Below are positions 26,510-35,472 of a DNA stretch of 64,000 bases, one piece after another (within the stretch, counting starts at the first letter, position 1; each line of letters begins with the position of its first letter). The stretch comes from UKL13-2 sp036394575 (GTDB lineage: Bacteria > Pseudomonadota > Gammaproteobacteria > Burkholderiales > Usitatibacteraceae): the NCBI GenBank assembly GCA_036394575.1, contig DASWEY010000034.1:1-64000 (forward strand), in the 5' to 3' direction. The translations under genes and the position numbers were made by a program. The notes beneath the pieces are model-generated. The model did no database searches. It was not told where the DNA came from and saw nothing but the letters and a program-made list of their open reading frames with translations.

Positions 26510-27594
26510 TGCTGCTCGAACTCTTTCAATGGCTGGGCAAGGATATCCGCGCCTTCAATGTGTTCGGCTACATCACCTTGCGCACCGTGTTGGCGGCGCT
26601 GACTTCGCTGTCGATCTCCTTCGTGATCGGCCCCTGGATGATCCGCAAGCTGACCCAGCTGAAAATCGGCCAGGCGGTGCGCGACGATGGACCGCAGACA
26701 CATCTGGTAAAAGCCGGCACGCCGACCATGGGCGGTGCGCTGATTCTCACCGCGGTCGCCGTGACCACGCTGCTGTGGGGGGACCTGGAAAACCGCTATG
26801 TCTGGGCCTGCCTGGTGACCACCATCGGCTTTGGCGCCATCGGCTGGGTGGACGACTACCGCAAGGTGGTGTTCAAGAATCCCAAGGGTCTGTCGGCGCG
26901 CGCCAAGTTCTTCTGGCAGACGGTGATCGCGGCGCTGGCGCTGTCCTATATCGCCTACCGCGCCAATCTGCCGCAGCAGACCGACCTGATCGTGCCCTTC
27001 TTCAAGACGGTCGCGATCCCGCTCGGCACCATCGGTTTCATCGCCTTCGGCTGGCTGGTGGTGGTGGGTTTCTCCAATGCGGTCAACCTCACCGACGGCC
27101 TTGATGGCCTCGCGATCATGCCGACCGTGATGGTGTCGTCGGCGCTGGCGATCTTTGCCTATGTGGCCGGCAACAAGGTGTTCGCCGGCTATCTCGGCGT
27201 GCCGCATATCGCCGGCGCCGGCGAACTGGCCGTGTTCTGCGGCGCTATCGCCGGGGCCGGCCTTGCCTTCCTCTGGTTCAACGCCTATCCGGCCGAAGTG
27301 TTCATGGGCGATGTCGGCGCGCTGGCGCTGGGCGGTGCTCTCGGAATGATCGCGGTGATCTGCCGCCAGGAAATCGTGCTGGTAATGATGGGCGGCGTGT
27401 TCGTGGTGGAGACCCTGTCGGTGATGATCCAGGTCGCCTCGTTCAAATTGACCGGCAAACGCGTATTCCGCATGGCGCCCCTGCATCACCACTACGAACT
27501 GAAGGGCTGGAAAGAAAATCAGGTCGTTGTTCGCTTCTGGATCATCACGATGATGCTGGTGTTGTTCGGACTGTCCACATTGAAACTCCGCTGA
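26509..27594 (+). CDS. mraY: Phospho-N-acetylmuramoyl-pentapeptide-transferase MraY
   Basis: A 361-residue polytopic enzyme (about ten membrane segments) that transfers phospho-MurNAc-pentapeptide to undecaprenyl phosphate, making lipid I. Catalytic and binding motifs: GWVDDYRKVVFKNPKGL (Asp-Asp pair, about 115), NAVNLTDGLDGLAI (about 188-201), GDVGALALGG and the MAPLHHHYELKGW loop. Start overlaps murF stop (TAATG). A 25-nt gap before murD is one of the few spacings in the operon. Confidence 0.98.
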   Translation: MLLELFQWLGKDIRAFNVFGYITLRTVLAALTSLSISFVIGPWMIRKLTQLKIGQAVRDDGPQTHLVKAGTPTMGGALILTAVAVTTLLWGDLENRYVWACLVTTIGFGAIGWVDDYRKVVFKNPKGLSARAKFFWQTVIAALALSYIAYRANLPQQTDLIVPFFKTVAIPLGTIGFIAFGWLVVVGFSNAVNLTDGLDGLAIMPTVMVSSALAIFAYVAGNKVFAGYLGVPHIAGAGELAVFCGAIAGAGLAFLWFNAYPAEVFMGDVGALALGGALGMIAVICRQEIVLVMMGGVFVVETLSVMIQVASFKLTGKRVFRMAPLHHHYELKGWKENQVVVRFWIITMMLVLFGLSTLKLR

Positions 27595-27619
27595 AACGAC
27601 ACGACGAAAAGGCCGTGAG

Positions 27620-29047
27620 GTGAACTGGCATGACAAAAAAATACTTGTTCTGGGTGCGGGAGACACCGGACTCTCCGTCGTCCGATGGGGGCAACGCGTG
27701 GGTGCTCGTGTGCGACTCGCCGACACCCGCGACCATCCGCCCGGTCTCGACGAGCTTCAGCGCGACCACGCCGATGTCGAGTGCCTCACCGGCTCCTGGC
27801 GTTCAGCCCGCTTTGACGCCTTCGTCGGCGACGCCGAACTCATTGTTGCAAGCCCGGGCGTGGCCGTTGCGGGGCCCGCGTGTGACCCGGCCGTCGCGCG
27901 CGCCATCGCGGCGGGGAAGGAAATCGTTGGGGACATCGAGCTTTTTGCGCGGCAACAAAATTCGCTGACCGGACAGAATGGAAAGAAACCCAAAGTGATC
28001 GGCATCACCGGCTCCAATGGAAAATCGACCGTGACCGCAATGGCCGGCGCCATGTGCGCGGTCGCCGGGTTGAAGACGGTTGTCGCCGGCAATATCGGCC
28101 TGCCGGTGCTGGATGCCCTCGCCCTGGTCGATCGCGACGGCGAGCCGGATGTCTACGTGCTGGAGCTGTCGAGTTTCCAATTGGAGACAACGTCTTCCCT
28201 GCACCTAGAAGCCGCCACCATGCTGAATCTTTCGCAGGACCATCTGGATCGCTACGCCTCGATGGACGATTACGCAGCCGCCAAGCAGCGCATTTTCCGT
28301 CACGCGCGTCAGCAGGTGCTGAACCGCGAAGATGCTGCCAGCATGCGCATGCTGCTGCCCGGCACGCCGTTCTCCAGTTTCGGCACCGATGCGGCGCCGA
28401 CGGCGACCGATTTCGGCATCGAACGGCAGGCGCTGGCAGAGGGCCGCGAGGCGTTGCTGCCGCTGGCCGCGATGCCGGTAACCGGCTTGCATAATGCGGC
28501 CAATGCCCTGGCTGCAATGGCGCTGTGCCGCGCAATTGGCGCCGACCGCGTGGGGATCGTTGATGGCCTGCGTCATTTCAAGGGGTTGCCGCACCGCGTG
28601 GAAAATGTGGGCGTCATCAACGGCGTGTCGTTCTACGACGATTCCAAAGGAACCAATGTCGGCTCGACCGTGGCCGCCCTTAACGGCATGACCGTGCCCG
28701 TGATCCTGATCGCCGGTGGTGAAGGCAAGGAGCAGGACTTCTCGCCGCTGGCGGAGCCGGTGCGCAAACATGCGCGCGCGGTGGTACTGATCGGCAAGGA
28801 TGCGCGCCTGATCGAAAGTGCCATCACCAGCGCCCGCTCGTTTGCCGATATTCCGAGCATCCATGCGGCGTCGATGGCCGATGCGGTGGAGACCGCCTAT
28901 GCCCGGGCGTCTCCGGGCGATGCCGTGCTGCTGTCGCCGGCCTGCGCCAGTTTCGACATGTTCAAGAACTACAAGCACCGCGGCGAAGTGTTCGCGGAAT
29001 GCGTGCAGGTCCTGAAGCGGAAAGTGGAGGGCGGCCGTGCTGTATAA
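27620..29047 (+). CDS. murD: UDP-N-acetylmuramoylalanine--D-glutamate ligase
   Basis: A 475-residue Mur ligase adding D-glutamate to UDP-MurNAc-L-Ala. The N-terminal Rossmann-like domain begins ILVLGAGDTGLS; the P-loop is IGITGSNGKSTVTAMAG; the C-terminal domain has FYDDSKGTNVGSTVAAL and SPACASFDMFKNYKHRG. GTG start with AGG just upstream. It overlaps ftsW by 11 nt. Slightly longer than E. coli MurD (438). Confidence 0.97.
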   Translation: MNWHDKKILVLGAGDTGLSVVRWGQRVGARVRLADTRDHPPGLDELQRDHADVECLTGSWRSARFDAFVGDAELIVASPGVAVAGPACDPAVARAIAAGKEIVGDIELFARQQNSLTGQNGKKPKVIGITGSNGKSTVTAMAGAMCAVAGLKTVVAGNIGLPVLDALALVDRDGEPDVYVLELSSFQLETTSSLHLEAATMLNLSQDHLDRYASMDDYAAAKQRIFRHARQQVLNREDAASMRMLLPGTPFSSFGTDAAPTATDFGIERQALAEGREALLPLAAMPVTGLHNAANALAAMALCRAIGADRVGIVDGLRHFKGLPHRVENVGVINGVSFYDDSKGTNVGSTVAALNGMTVPVILIAGGEGKEQDFSPLAEPVRKHARAVVLIGKDARLIESAITSARSFADIPSIHAASMADAVETAYARASPGDAVLLSPACASFDMFKNYKHRGEVFAECVQVLKRKVEGGRAV

Positions 29048-30191
29048 CCCCTCAGCCCCCCGTGCCGAACTTGACCTCTCCCTGTTCTGGAGCGTGGTCC
29101 TGCTGCTGGCGATCGGCCTGGTGATGGTCTATTCCGCCTCGATCGCGATGGCGGAGGCGGAGAAGGTCTCGGGTTATCGCACCCATTATTTCCTGATGCG
29201 CCACGCCATCTACCTGGGATTGGGCGTCGTCGCCGGCATGGTCGCCTTCCAGATTCCGATGGCGATGTGGCAGCGCCTCGCGCCCTGGCTGTTCATCGGC
29301 GGCGGCTTCCTGCTGGTGCTGGTGCTGATCCCCGGCATCGGTCGCGAGGTCAACGGCAGCCGGCGCTGGATTCCGCTGGGATTCATGACCATGCAGCCCT
29401 CGGAAATCATGAAACTGTTCACGGTGCTGTATGCCGCCGATTACACGGTGCGCAAGGCGGCGTTCATGCATGATTTCAAGAAAGGCTTCCTGCCGATGCT
29501 GGCGGTGATGGTCTTCATCGGCGCCATGCTGCTGCGGCAACCGGACTTCGGCGCCCTGGTGGTGATCACTTCGATTGCGATGGCGATCCTGTTCCTGGGC
29601 GGTCTCAACTGGCGGGTGTTCGCCGGGCTGGTGGTGCTGTTGGCGGCGGCTTTTGTGGTGCTGATCATTTCCTCGCCGTATCGGCTGCAACGCATTCTCG
29701 GCTTCATGGATCCTTGGGCGGATGCCTACGGCAAGGGTTACCAGCTGTCGCACTCCCTGATTGCCTTCGGGCGCGGCGAGTGGCTGGGTGTGGGGCTGGG
29801 CGCCAGCGTGGAAAAACTTTTCTACCTGCCCGAGGCGCATACCGATTTTCTGCTCGCGGTGATCGCCGAGGAACTGGGGTTCGCGGGCGTGGCCCTGATC
29901 ATCGCGCTGTTTGTCTTGTTCATTCACCGCGCGTTTGCGGTCGGACGCGAGGCGATGATGCGCGAAAAATATTTCGCCGCGCTGGTCGCACAGGGTATTG
30001 CGGTGTGGATCACGGTACAGGCCTTTATCAATATGGGTGTCAATATGGGCCTATTGCCGACCAAGGGGCTGACCCTGCCCTTTCTGTCGTTCGGCGGCAC
30101 CGGCATTCTCATCAATTGCGTCGCGGTCGGCATTTTGCTGCGCATCGATTACGAGAACCGCGCCACCACGGCGCGGGCGAGGCGCGCATGA
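29037..30191 (+). CDS. ftsW: Septal peptidoglycan glycosyltransferase FtsW
   Basis: A 384-residue SEDS-family protein with about ten membrane segments; it polymerises lipid II at the septum together with FtsI. Family motifs: LVMVYSASIAMAEA near the start, GREVNGSRRWIPLGFMTMQPSEIMKL, and the C-terminal GLLPTKGLTLPFLSFGGTG. GTG start inside the murD end. Its stop overlaps the murG ATG by 4 nt. Confidence 0.97.
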   Translation: MLYNPSAPRAELDLSLFWSVVLLLAIGLVMVYSASIAMAEAEKVSGYRTHYFLMRHAIYLGLGVVAGMVAFQIPMAMWQRLAPWLFIGGGFLLVLVLIPGIGREVNGSRRWIPLGFMTMQPSEIMKLFTVLYAADYTVRKAAFMHDFKKGFLPMLAVMVFIGAMLLRQPDFGALVVITSIAMAILFLGGLNWRVFAGLVVLLAAAFVVLIISSPYRLQRILGFMDPWADAYGKGYQLSHSLIAFGRGEWLGVGLGASVEKLFYLPEAHTDFLLAVIAEELGFAGVALIIALFVLFIHRAFAVGREAMMREKYFAALVAQGIAVWITVQAFINMGVNMGLLPTKGLTLPFLSFGGTGILINCVAVGILLRIDYENRATTARARRA

Positions 30192-31291
30192 AGACCGCGC
30201 TGATCATGGCGGCAGGTACCGGCGGGCATATTTACCCTGGCCTGGCGATTGCCGAGGTGCTGTCGGCGCGCGGCTGGCGCATCGTGTGGCTGGCGACGCC
30301 GGCGGGCATGGAACACAAGCTGGTCGGTCGTGCCGGCTATTCAATCGAGGTGGTGGACATGGCCGGGGTGCGCAGCAAGGGCGCGATTGCCTGGCTGACC
30401 CTGCCGCTGCGATTGCTGCGGGCTTTCTGGCAGTCGCTGCGCATCATTCGCCGCGTTCAACCGGCGGTGGTGATTTCGATGGGCGGCTACATCGCCTTTC
30501 CCGGCGGGATGATGGCGGTGCTGCTGGGCAAACCCCTGGTGGTGCATGAACCCGGCGCGCATGCCGGACTGACCAATCGTGTGCTGGCCCTGATTGCGGA
30601 CCGGGTGCTGGTTGGCTTTCCCGACACCTTTGCGCAGGTGCCGAAAAACGCGGTGGCTAAACTGCTGCCCCGGCCCGGAAAAATCGAATGGCTTGGCACG
30701 CCCGTGCGTGCCTCGATCACGCAATTGGTCGCTCCGCAAACGCGGCTGGCCGGACGCAATGGGGCAATCCGCCTGCTGGTTGTCGGCGGCAGTCTCGGCG
30801 CCAAGACCTTGAACGACCTGGTGGTGGCTGCACTCGCCACCTTGCCGGCCGAACGGCGGCCGCAGGTCATCCACCAGTCCGGCGAAAAAAATTACGAGGA
30901 ATTGCTGGCCAGTTATCGCCAGGCGGGGGTGGAAGCGAAGGTCCTGCCGTTCATCGACGATATGGATGAAATGTATGCCTGGTGCGATGTGATGCTGTGC
31001 CGCGCCGGCGCCATCACTGTCGCCGAGTTGGCCGCCGCCGGCATCGCCAGCATCCTGGTGCCCCTCCCGTATTTTGTCGCCGAGGAACAGGACGCGAATG
31101 CCCGCTTCCTGGCCGACGCCGGTGCCGGCGTGCTCGTCAAGCAGCTGGAGACCACCCCGCAAAAGCTGGCGGAACTGATTGCCTCTTTCACGCATGACAA
31201 AGCGTTACAAATGGCGGCGATCGCGCGCCGCCTCGGCAAACCCGAGGCCACCCCGGCCTGCGCAGCGGCGTGCATGGAAGCGGCGGCATGA
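30188..31291 (+). CDS. murG: UDP-N-acetylglucosamine--lipid I GlcNAc transferase MurG
   Basis: A 367-residue GT-B glycosyltransferase that converts lipid I to lipid II on the inner face of the membrane. N-terminal glycine loop: MAAGTGGHIYPGLAIAEVL (about 6-24); GGYIAFPGGMMAVLLGKPLVVHE; C-terminal donor site VVGGSLGAKTLND and CRAGAITVAELAAAG. The true start is the ATG overlapping ftsW (ATGA); the reading frame stays open far upstream but that is ftsW read in another frame. Confidence 0.97.
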   Translation: MKTALIMAAGTGGHIYPGLAIAEVLSARGWRIVWLATPAGMEHKLVGRAGYSIEVVDMAGVRSKGAIAWLTLPLRLLRAFWQSLRIIRRVQPAVVISMGGYIAFPGGMMAVLLGKPLVVHEPGAHAGLTNRVLALIADRVLVGFPDTFAQVPKNAVAKLLPRPGKIEWLGTPVRASITQLVAPQTRLAGRNGAIRLLVVGGSLGAKTLNDLVVAALATLPAERRPQVIHQSGEKNYEELLASYRQAGVEAKVLPFIDDMDEMYAWCDVMLCRAGAITVAELAAAGIASILVPLPYFVAEEQDANARFLADAGAGVLVKQLETTPQKLAELIASFTHDKALQMAAIARRLGKPEATPACAAACMEAAA

Positions 31292-31309
31292 GCTTGTGAG
31301 CCAAATTAA

Positions 31310-32707
31310 ATGAAACAGAAAATCAAACATCTTCACTTCATCGGCATCGGCGGATCCGGCATGTCCGGTATCGCCGAAGTGCTGCTCAACCTCGGTTATC
31401 AGGTGAGCGGCTCCGACCTGTCGGAAAACGCGCCGGCCAGGCGCCTCAGGAATCTTGGCGCGAAAGTGATCATCGGCCATGCAGCCGCCAATATTGCCGG
31501 CGCCGACGTGGTGGTGATTTCCAGCGCAGTGAAGGCGGACAACCCGGAAGTGGTCGCCGCCAAGACGGCACGCGTGCCGGTGGTGCCGCGCGCCATGATG
31601 CTGGCCGAGCTGATGCGTTTCAAACAGGGCATCGCCATCGCCGGCACCCATGGCAAAACCACGACCACCAGCCTGATTGCCCATGTGCTTGGCGAAGCGG
31701 GGCTCGATCCTACCTGCGTGATCGGCGGGCGCCTGAATTCGATCGGCACCAATGCGCGCCTGGGGCAGGGCGAATATCTGGTGGCCGAGGCGGATGAGTC
31801 GGATGCGTCCTTCCTCTATCTGCAACCGATCATGGCCGTGGTCACGAATATCGACCAGGACCATATGGAAACGTATGAGCATGACTTCGCCCGCCTGAAG
31901 TCGGCGTTTGTGGAGTTTCTGGAGCATCTGCCTTTCTATGGGCTCGCGGTGCTGTGCGCGGACGATGCCAATATCCGCGAAATCATGCCGCGCCTGTCCA
32001 AACCGACGCTCACCTATGGCTTGAGCGAGGAGGCGGAACTGCGCGCCATCAATGTGCAGGCCGACAATGCGCGGATGCGTTTCACCGCAATTTCGCGGCG
32101 CGATAAAAGAGTGCTCGATGTCGACCTGGCGCTGCCGGGACTGCATAACGTCAGCAATGCGCTGTCGGCAATCGCCATTGCGCGTGAAATCGGCATCAGC
32201 GACGAGCATATCGCGCGCGGTCTGGCCAGCTTCACCGGCGTCGGCCGCCGCTTCCAGCGCTATGGGGAAATCGCCATCGCCGGTGGCGGTCACTACACCC
32301 TGGTCGACGACTATGGCCATCACCCGGTGGAAATGGAAGCCACGCTGGCCGCCGCACGCGGCGCTTTCCCGGGCCGCCGCGTGGTGCTGGCGTTCCAGCC
32401 GCATCGCTATACCCGCACCCGCGATCTGTTCGAGGATTTCGTCAAGGTGCTGTCGACCGTCGATGAACTGATCCTGGCGGATGTGTATCCGGCCGGCGAG
32501 GCGCCGATTGTGGCCGCCGATGGCCGCGCGCTGGCGCGCGCGGTGCGCGTGGCCGGCAAGGTCGAACCGCTGTTCGTCAACAGCGCAGACGAGATCGCCG
32601 GGGCGGTCGAAAGCCGCGTTCACGACGGCGATGTGGTGGTCACCATGGGCGCCGGCTCGGTCGGTGGCGTCGCGCCGCGCCTGGCGGGCAGTGGGGGCGG
32701 TGAATGA
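31310..32707 (+). CDS. murC: UDP-N-acetylmuramate--L-alanine ligase
   Basis: A 465-residue Mur ligase, the first of the four peptide-adding enzymes. N-terminal UDP-binding motif HFIGIGGSGMSGIAEVL (about 8-24), P-loop IAGTHGKTTTTSLIAH, and VDDYGHHPVEMEATL in the C-terminal half. ATG start 18 nt after murG. Its stop overlaps murB by 4 nt. Confidence 0.97.
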   Translation: MKQKIKHLHFIGIGGSGMSGIAEVLLNLGYQVSGSDLSENAPARRLRNLGAKVIIGHAAANIAGADVVVISSAVKADNPEVVAAKTARVPVVPRAMMLAELMRFKQGIAIAGTHGKTTTTSLIAHVLGEAGLDPTCVIGGRLNSIGTNARLGQGEYLVAEADESDASFLYLQPIMAVVTNIDQDHMETYEHDFARLKSAFVEFLEHLPFYGLAVLCADDANIREIMPRLSKPTLTYGLSEEAELRAINVQADNARMRFTAISRRDKRVLDVDLALPGLHNVSNALSAIAIAREIGISDEHIARGLASFTGVGRRFQRYGEIAIAGGGHYTLVDDYGHHPVEMEATLAAARGAFPGRRVVLAFQPHRYTRTRDLFEDFVKVLSTVDELILADVYPAGEAPIVAADGRALARAVRVAGKVEPLFVNSADEIAGAVESRVHDGDVVVTMGAGSVGGVAPRLAGSGGGE

Positions 32708-33624
32708 ACATGGCCGAATCCCTCAATCTCGGACGCGCCCTGCGCGGCGAACGCAAACACAATGAGCCGATGGCGCGGCATGTGTCCTGGCGCGCCGGCG
32801 GGGTCGCCAAACAGTTTTACAAGCCCGCCGACCTTGCCGACTTGCAGGCTTTCCTGCATACCTTGCCGCCGGCGGAAGAGATTCTGTTTGTCGGCCTCGG
32901 CAGCAATCTGCTGGTGCGCGACGGCGGCTTCACGGGCACAGTCGTGCTGACCACGCCAATGTTATCCGGACTGGCGCTTGATCCGAACGATGCAAACGTC
33001 GTTGTTGCCGGCGCCGGCGTGGCCTCGCCGCATGTGGCGAAATTTGCCGCCAGAAATCATCTGGCCGGCGCCGAATGGTTGGCCGGTGTGCCCGGCACCG
33101 TCGGCGGTGCATTGGCGATGAATGCCGGATGCTATGGCACCGAAGCCTGGGACCAGGTGGAACACTGCACCACGCTCGATCGCACGGGCCTGCTGCATGC
33201 ACGCCACAGGGACGATTTTGAAATCGGCTATCGGCATGTCGCCCCCAAACCGGCGCGCGAGGAATGGTTCGTGTCGGCGCATTTCCGGTTCGTGCCGGGC
33301 GAGGCCGGCACTGCGCAGGCGCGCATCAAGGAACTGCTGGCCAAACGTATGGCCTCGCAGCCTTTGGACAAACCCAACGCCGGCTCGACCTTCCGCAATC
33401 CGGTGGGCGACCATGCCGCGCGCCTGATCGAATCCTGCGGACTCAAAGGATTTGCAATCGGCGGCGCGCAGGTGTCGGTAAAGCACGCCAATTTCATCGT
33501 CAATACCGGTACCGCGACCGCCGCCGAGATTGAAGCGCTGATTGCGCACATGCAGAAAACCGTACGCGATAACACCGGGGTGGAACTGGTGCGCGAAGTG
33601 AAGATTGTCGGGATGAACAAATGA
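32704..33624 (+). CDS. murB: UDP-N-acetylenolpyruvoylglucosamine reductase
   Basis: A 306-residue type I-like FAD enzyme that reduces UDP-GlcNAc-enolpyruvate to UDP-MurNAc using NADPH. Visible motifs: HVSWRAGGVAKQFYKPADL, FVGLGSNLLVRDGGFTG (FAD pyrophosphate loop), GVPGTVGGALAMNAGCYG and NAGSTFRNP with the catalytic serine; the acidic residue near the C-terminus is in GVELVREV. It overlaps both murC and ddlB by 4 nt. Confidence 0.96.
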   Translation: MNMAESLNLGRALRGERKHNEPMARHVSWRAGGVAKQFYKPADLADLQAFLHTLPPAEEILFVGLGSNLLVRDGGFTGTVVLTTPMLSGLALDPNDANVVVAGAGVASPHVAKFAARNHLAGAEWLAGVPGTVGGALAMNAGCYGTEAWDQVEHCTTLDRTGLLHARHRDDFEIGYRHVAPKPAREEWFVSAHFRFVPGEAGTAQARIKELLAKRMASQPLDKPNAGSTFRNPVGDHAARLIESCGLKGFAIGGAQVSVKHANFIVNTGTATAAEIEALIAHMQKTVRDNTGVELVREVKIVGMNK

Positions 33625-34559
33625 CCATTGATGTCAAAAAACTGGGCAAGGTCGCGGTGCTGATGGGCGGCCCCTCGAGCGAGCGCGAGATTTCCCTGTT
33701 GTCGGGAAACGGCGTGCTGGCGGCGCTGCGTGAAAAGGGCGTCGATGCGCACGCCTTCGACCCGGCGGTCCACTCGGTATTCGATCTGCCGCGCGAAAAA
33801 TTCGATCGCGCCTTTATTGCATTGCATGGCCGCTTCGGCGAAGACGGCACCGTGCAGGGCGTGCTCGAGACCATGAAGATCCCTTACACCGGCAGCGGAG
33901 TGATGGGCTCGGCGCTGGCAATGGATAAATGGCGCACCAAGCTGGTGTGGCTGGCCGCCGGTGTGTCCACGCCGAAATACCTCATGCTGAACCCGCAAAG
34001 TGACTGGGTGCAGGTGATCGATGAGCTGAAACTGCCGCTGATCGTGAAACCGGTGCGCGAAGGGTCCAGCATCGGCATCACCAAGGTGAATACGGCCGGC
34101 GAGCTGCTGGCGGCATTCGATCTCGCTTACAAGCTCGACCCCCTGGTCATTGCCGAAGAGTTTGTGCAGGGCCAGGAACTGACTGCATCGGTGCTGGGCG
34201 ACAGCACGAGCCTGACCGCGCTGCCGCTGATTCGCATCGAGGCGCCCGAAGGCAAGTATGACTATCAGAACAAGTACTTCACCGACGTCACCAAATATCA
34301 CTGCCCGGCGGGGATTCGCGCCAGTCTCGAAACCGAGATTCGCGCCGCCACCCTGAAAGCGTTCCGGCTGCTCGGCTGCGAAGGCTGGGGTCGCGCCGAT
34401 CTGATCCTTGGCACCGACGGCCGCTACAGCTTCCTTGAAATGAACACCTCGCCCGGCATGACCAGTCATTCGCTGGTGCCGATGGCCGCGCGCACGGCCG
34501 GCATGAGTTATGCCGATCTGTGCCTGAATATTCTCGCCGCCGCATCGTTGAAAAATTGA
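33621..34559 (+). CDS. ddlB: D-alanine--D-alanine ligase
   Basis: A 312-residue ATP-grasp ligase making D-Ala-D-Ala for MurF. VAVLMGGPSSEREISLLSGNGVL opens the protein; FIALHGRFGEDGTVQG, VKPVREGSSIGITKV (ATP lysine and Ser of the omega region) and FLEMNTSPGMTSHSLVP complete the signature. The length fits DdlB. ATGA overlap with murB; 10 nt to ftsQ. Confidence 0.97.
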   Translation: MTIDVKKLGKVAVLMGGPSSEREISLLSGNGVLAALREKGVDAHAFDPAVHSVFDLPREKFDRAFIALHGRFGEDGTVQGVLETMKIPYTGSGVMGSALAMDKWRTKLVWLAAGVSTPKYLMLNPQSDWVQVIDELKLPLIVKPVREGSSIGITKVNTAGELLAAFDLAYKLDPLVIAEEFVQGQELTASVLGDSTSLTALPLIRIEAPEGKYDYQNKYFTDVTKYHCPAGIRASLETEIRAATLKAFRLLGCEGWGRADLILGTDGRYSFLEMNTSPGMTSHSLVPMAARTAGMSYADLCLNILAAASLKN

Positions 34560-34569
34560 TCGTGCATAC

Positions 34570-35448
34570 ATGACCCAGACCCGCGACCATCCGACCCCGT
34601 TCTTCCGCCGCCGCATCGTGGTGCTGGCGGCAGGATTCGTCACGATGCTGCTGGCGGCCGGCGGGGCCTGGCTCGCCTGGCGGGCGCTTCCGGAAGTGCC
34701 AGTGCGGGAGGTGCGCTTCGTCAACGCGGCCGAGGGCGCCTTTGTCCACGTCAATGGCGAGGATCTGTCACGCGTCGCGCGAGCGGTGGCCGCCACCCGC
34801 GTCAGCGTGCTGCGCACGGATCTGGCCGAAGTCAAGGCGGCTGTCGAGCAGATCGCCTGGGTGCGGCGTGCCGATGTGCACCGCCAGTTGCCGGACGGAA
34901 TTGAAGTGAGGATCGAGGAGCAGGTGCCGTTCGGCGTCTGGCGCAATGCAGGCGGATTGATGCCGGGTCCTGCCGTCGATGCCGGCGACGATGAAGCAAA
35001 CGCTGCCGCGGATCTGCTCATCAACCGTTTCGGCGAAGTGTTCAGGGGTGTATTGCCCAACGAACAACAGGCGCTGTTGCCGGTGCTGGTCGGGCCACCC
35101 GAGGCGGCCAGGGAAGTGCTTGCCGGTTTCGAGCAGTTCGGCAAACAACTCGCGCCAGTCGAGCGTGCGCCGCGCGAGTTGCGATTGTCGGTGCGCCGCG
35201 CCTGGACCTTAAGGCTGGATAACGGTACGACGCTGGAGGTCGGTCGCAGCGATGCATCGTTGCGCATGGCGCGTTTTGTCCAGGCCTACCGCCAGGTCGC
35301 CGCCCTGCAGGACCCGGGCGCCCATCTGGATTTGCGTTACCAGAACGGCCTCGCCCTGCGCAACGCGAGCCTGGCAGCGCCGGCACCGAAGATATCGGGG
35401 CAAACAAAAATGCGGACAAATGTGAAGACGAGGTCGAAACGAACATGA
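34570..35448 (+). CDS. ftsQ: Cell division protein FtsQ
   Basis: A 292-residue bitopic division protein. A cytoplasmic tail of about 15 residues with the basic cluster FFRRRIVV precedes one membrane segment (about 18-38), then a periplasmic POTRA domain (about 48-118, VREVRFVNAAEGAFVHVNGEDL) and the beta-domain that binds FtsB/FtsL. The C-terminus is Lys/Arg-rich. It connects the early divisome (FtsA/FtsZ) with FtsWI. Confidence 0.94.
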   Translation: MTQTRDHPTPFFRRRIVVLAAGFVTMLLAAGGAWLAWRALPEVPVREVRFVNAAEGAFVHVNGEDLSRVARAVAATRVSVLRTDLAEVKAAVEQIAWVRRADVHRQLPDGIEVRIEEQVPFGVWRNAGGLMPGPAVDAGDDEANAAADLLINRFGEVFRGVLPNEQQALLPVLVGPPEAAREVLAGFEQFGKQLAPVERAPRELRLSVRRAWTLRLDNGTTLEVGRSDASLRMARFVQAYRQVAALQDPGAHLDLRYQNGLALRNASLAAPAPKISGQTKMRTNVKTRSKRT

Positions 35449-35472
35449 ACGGTATTCCAGACAGGACCCGCC

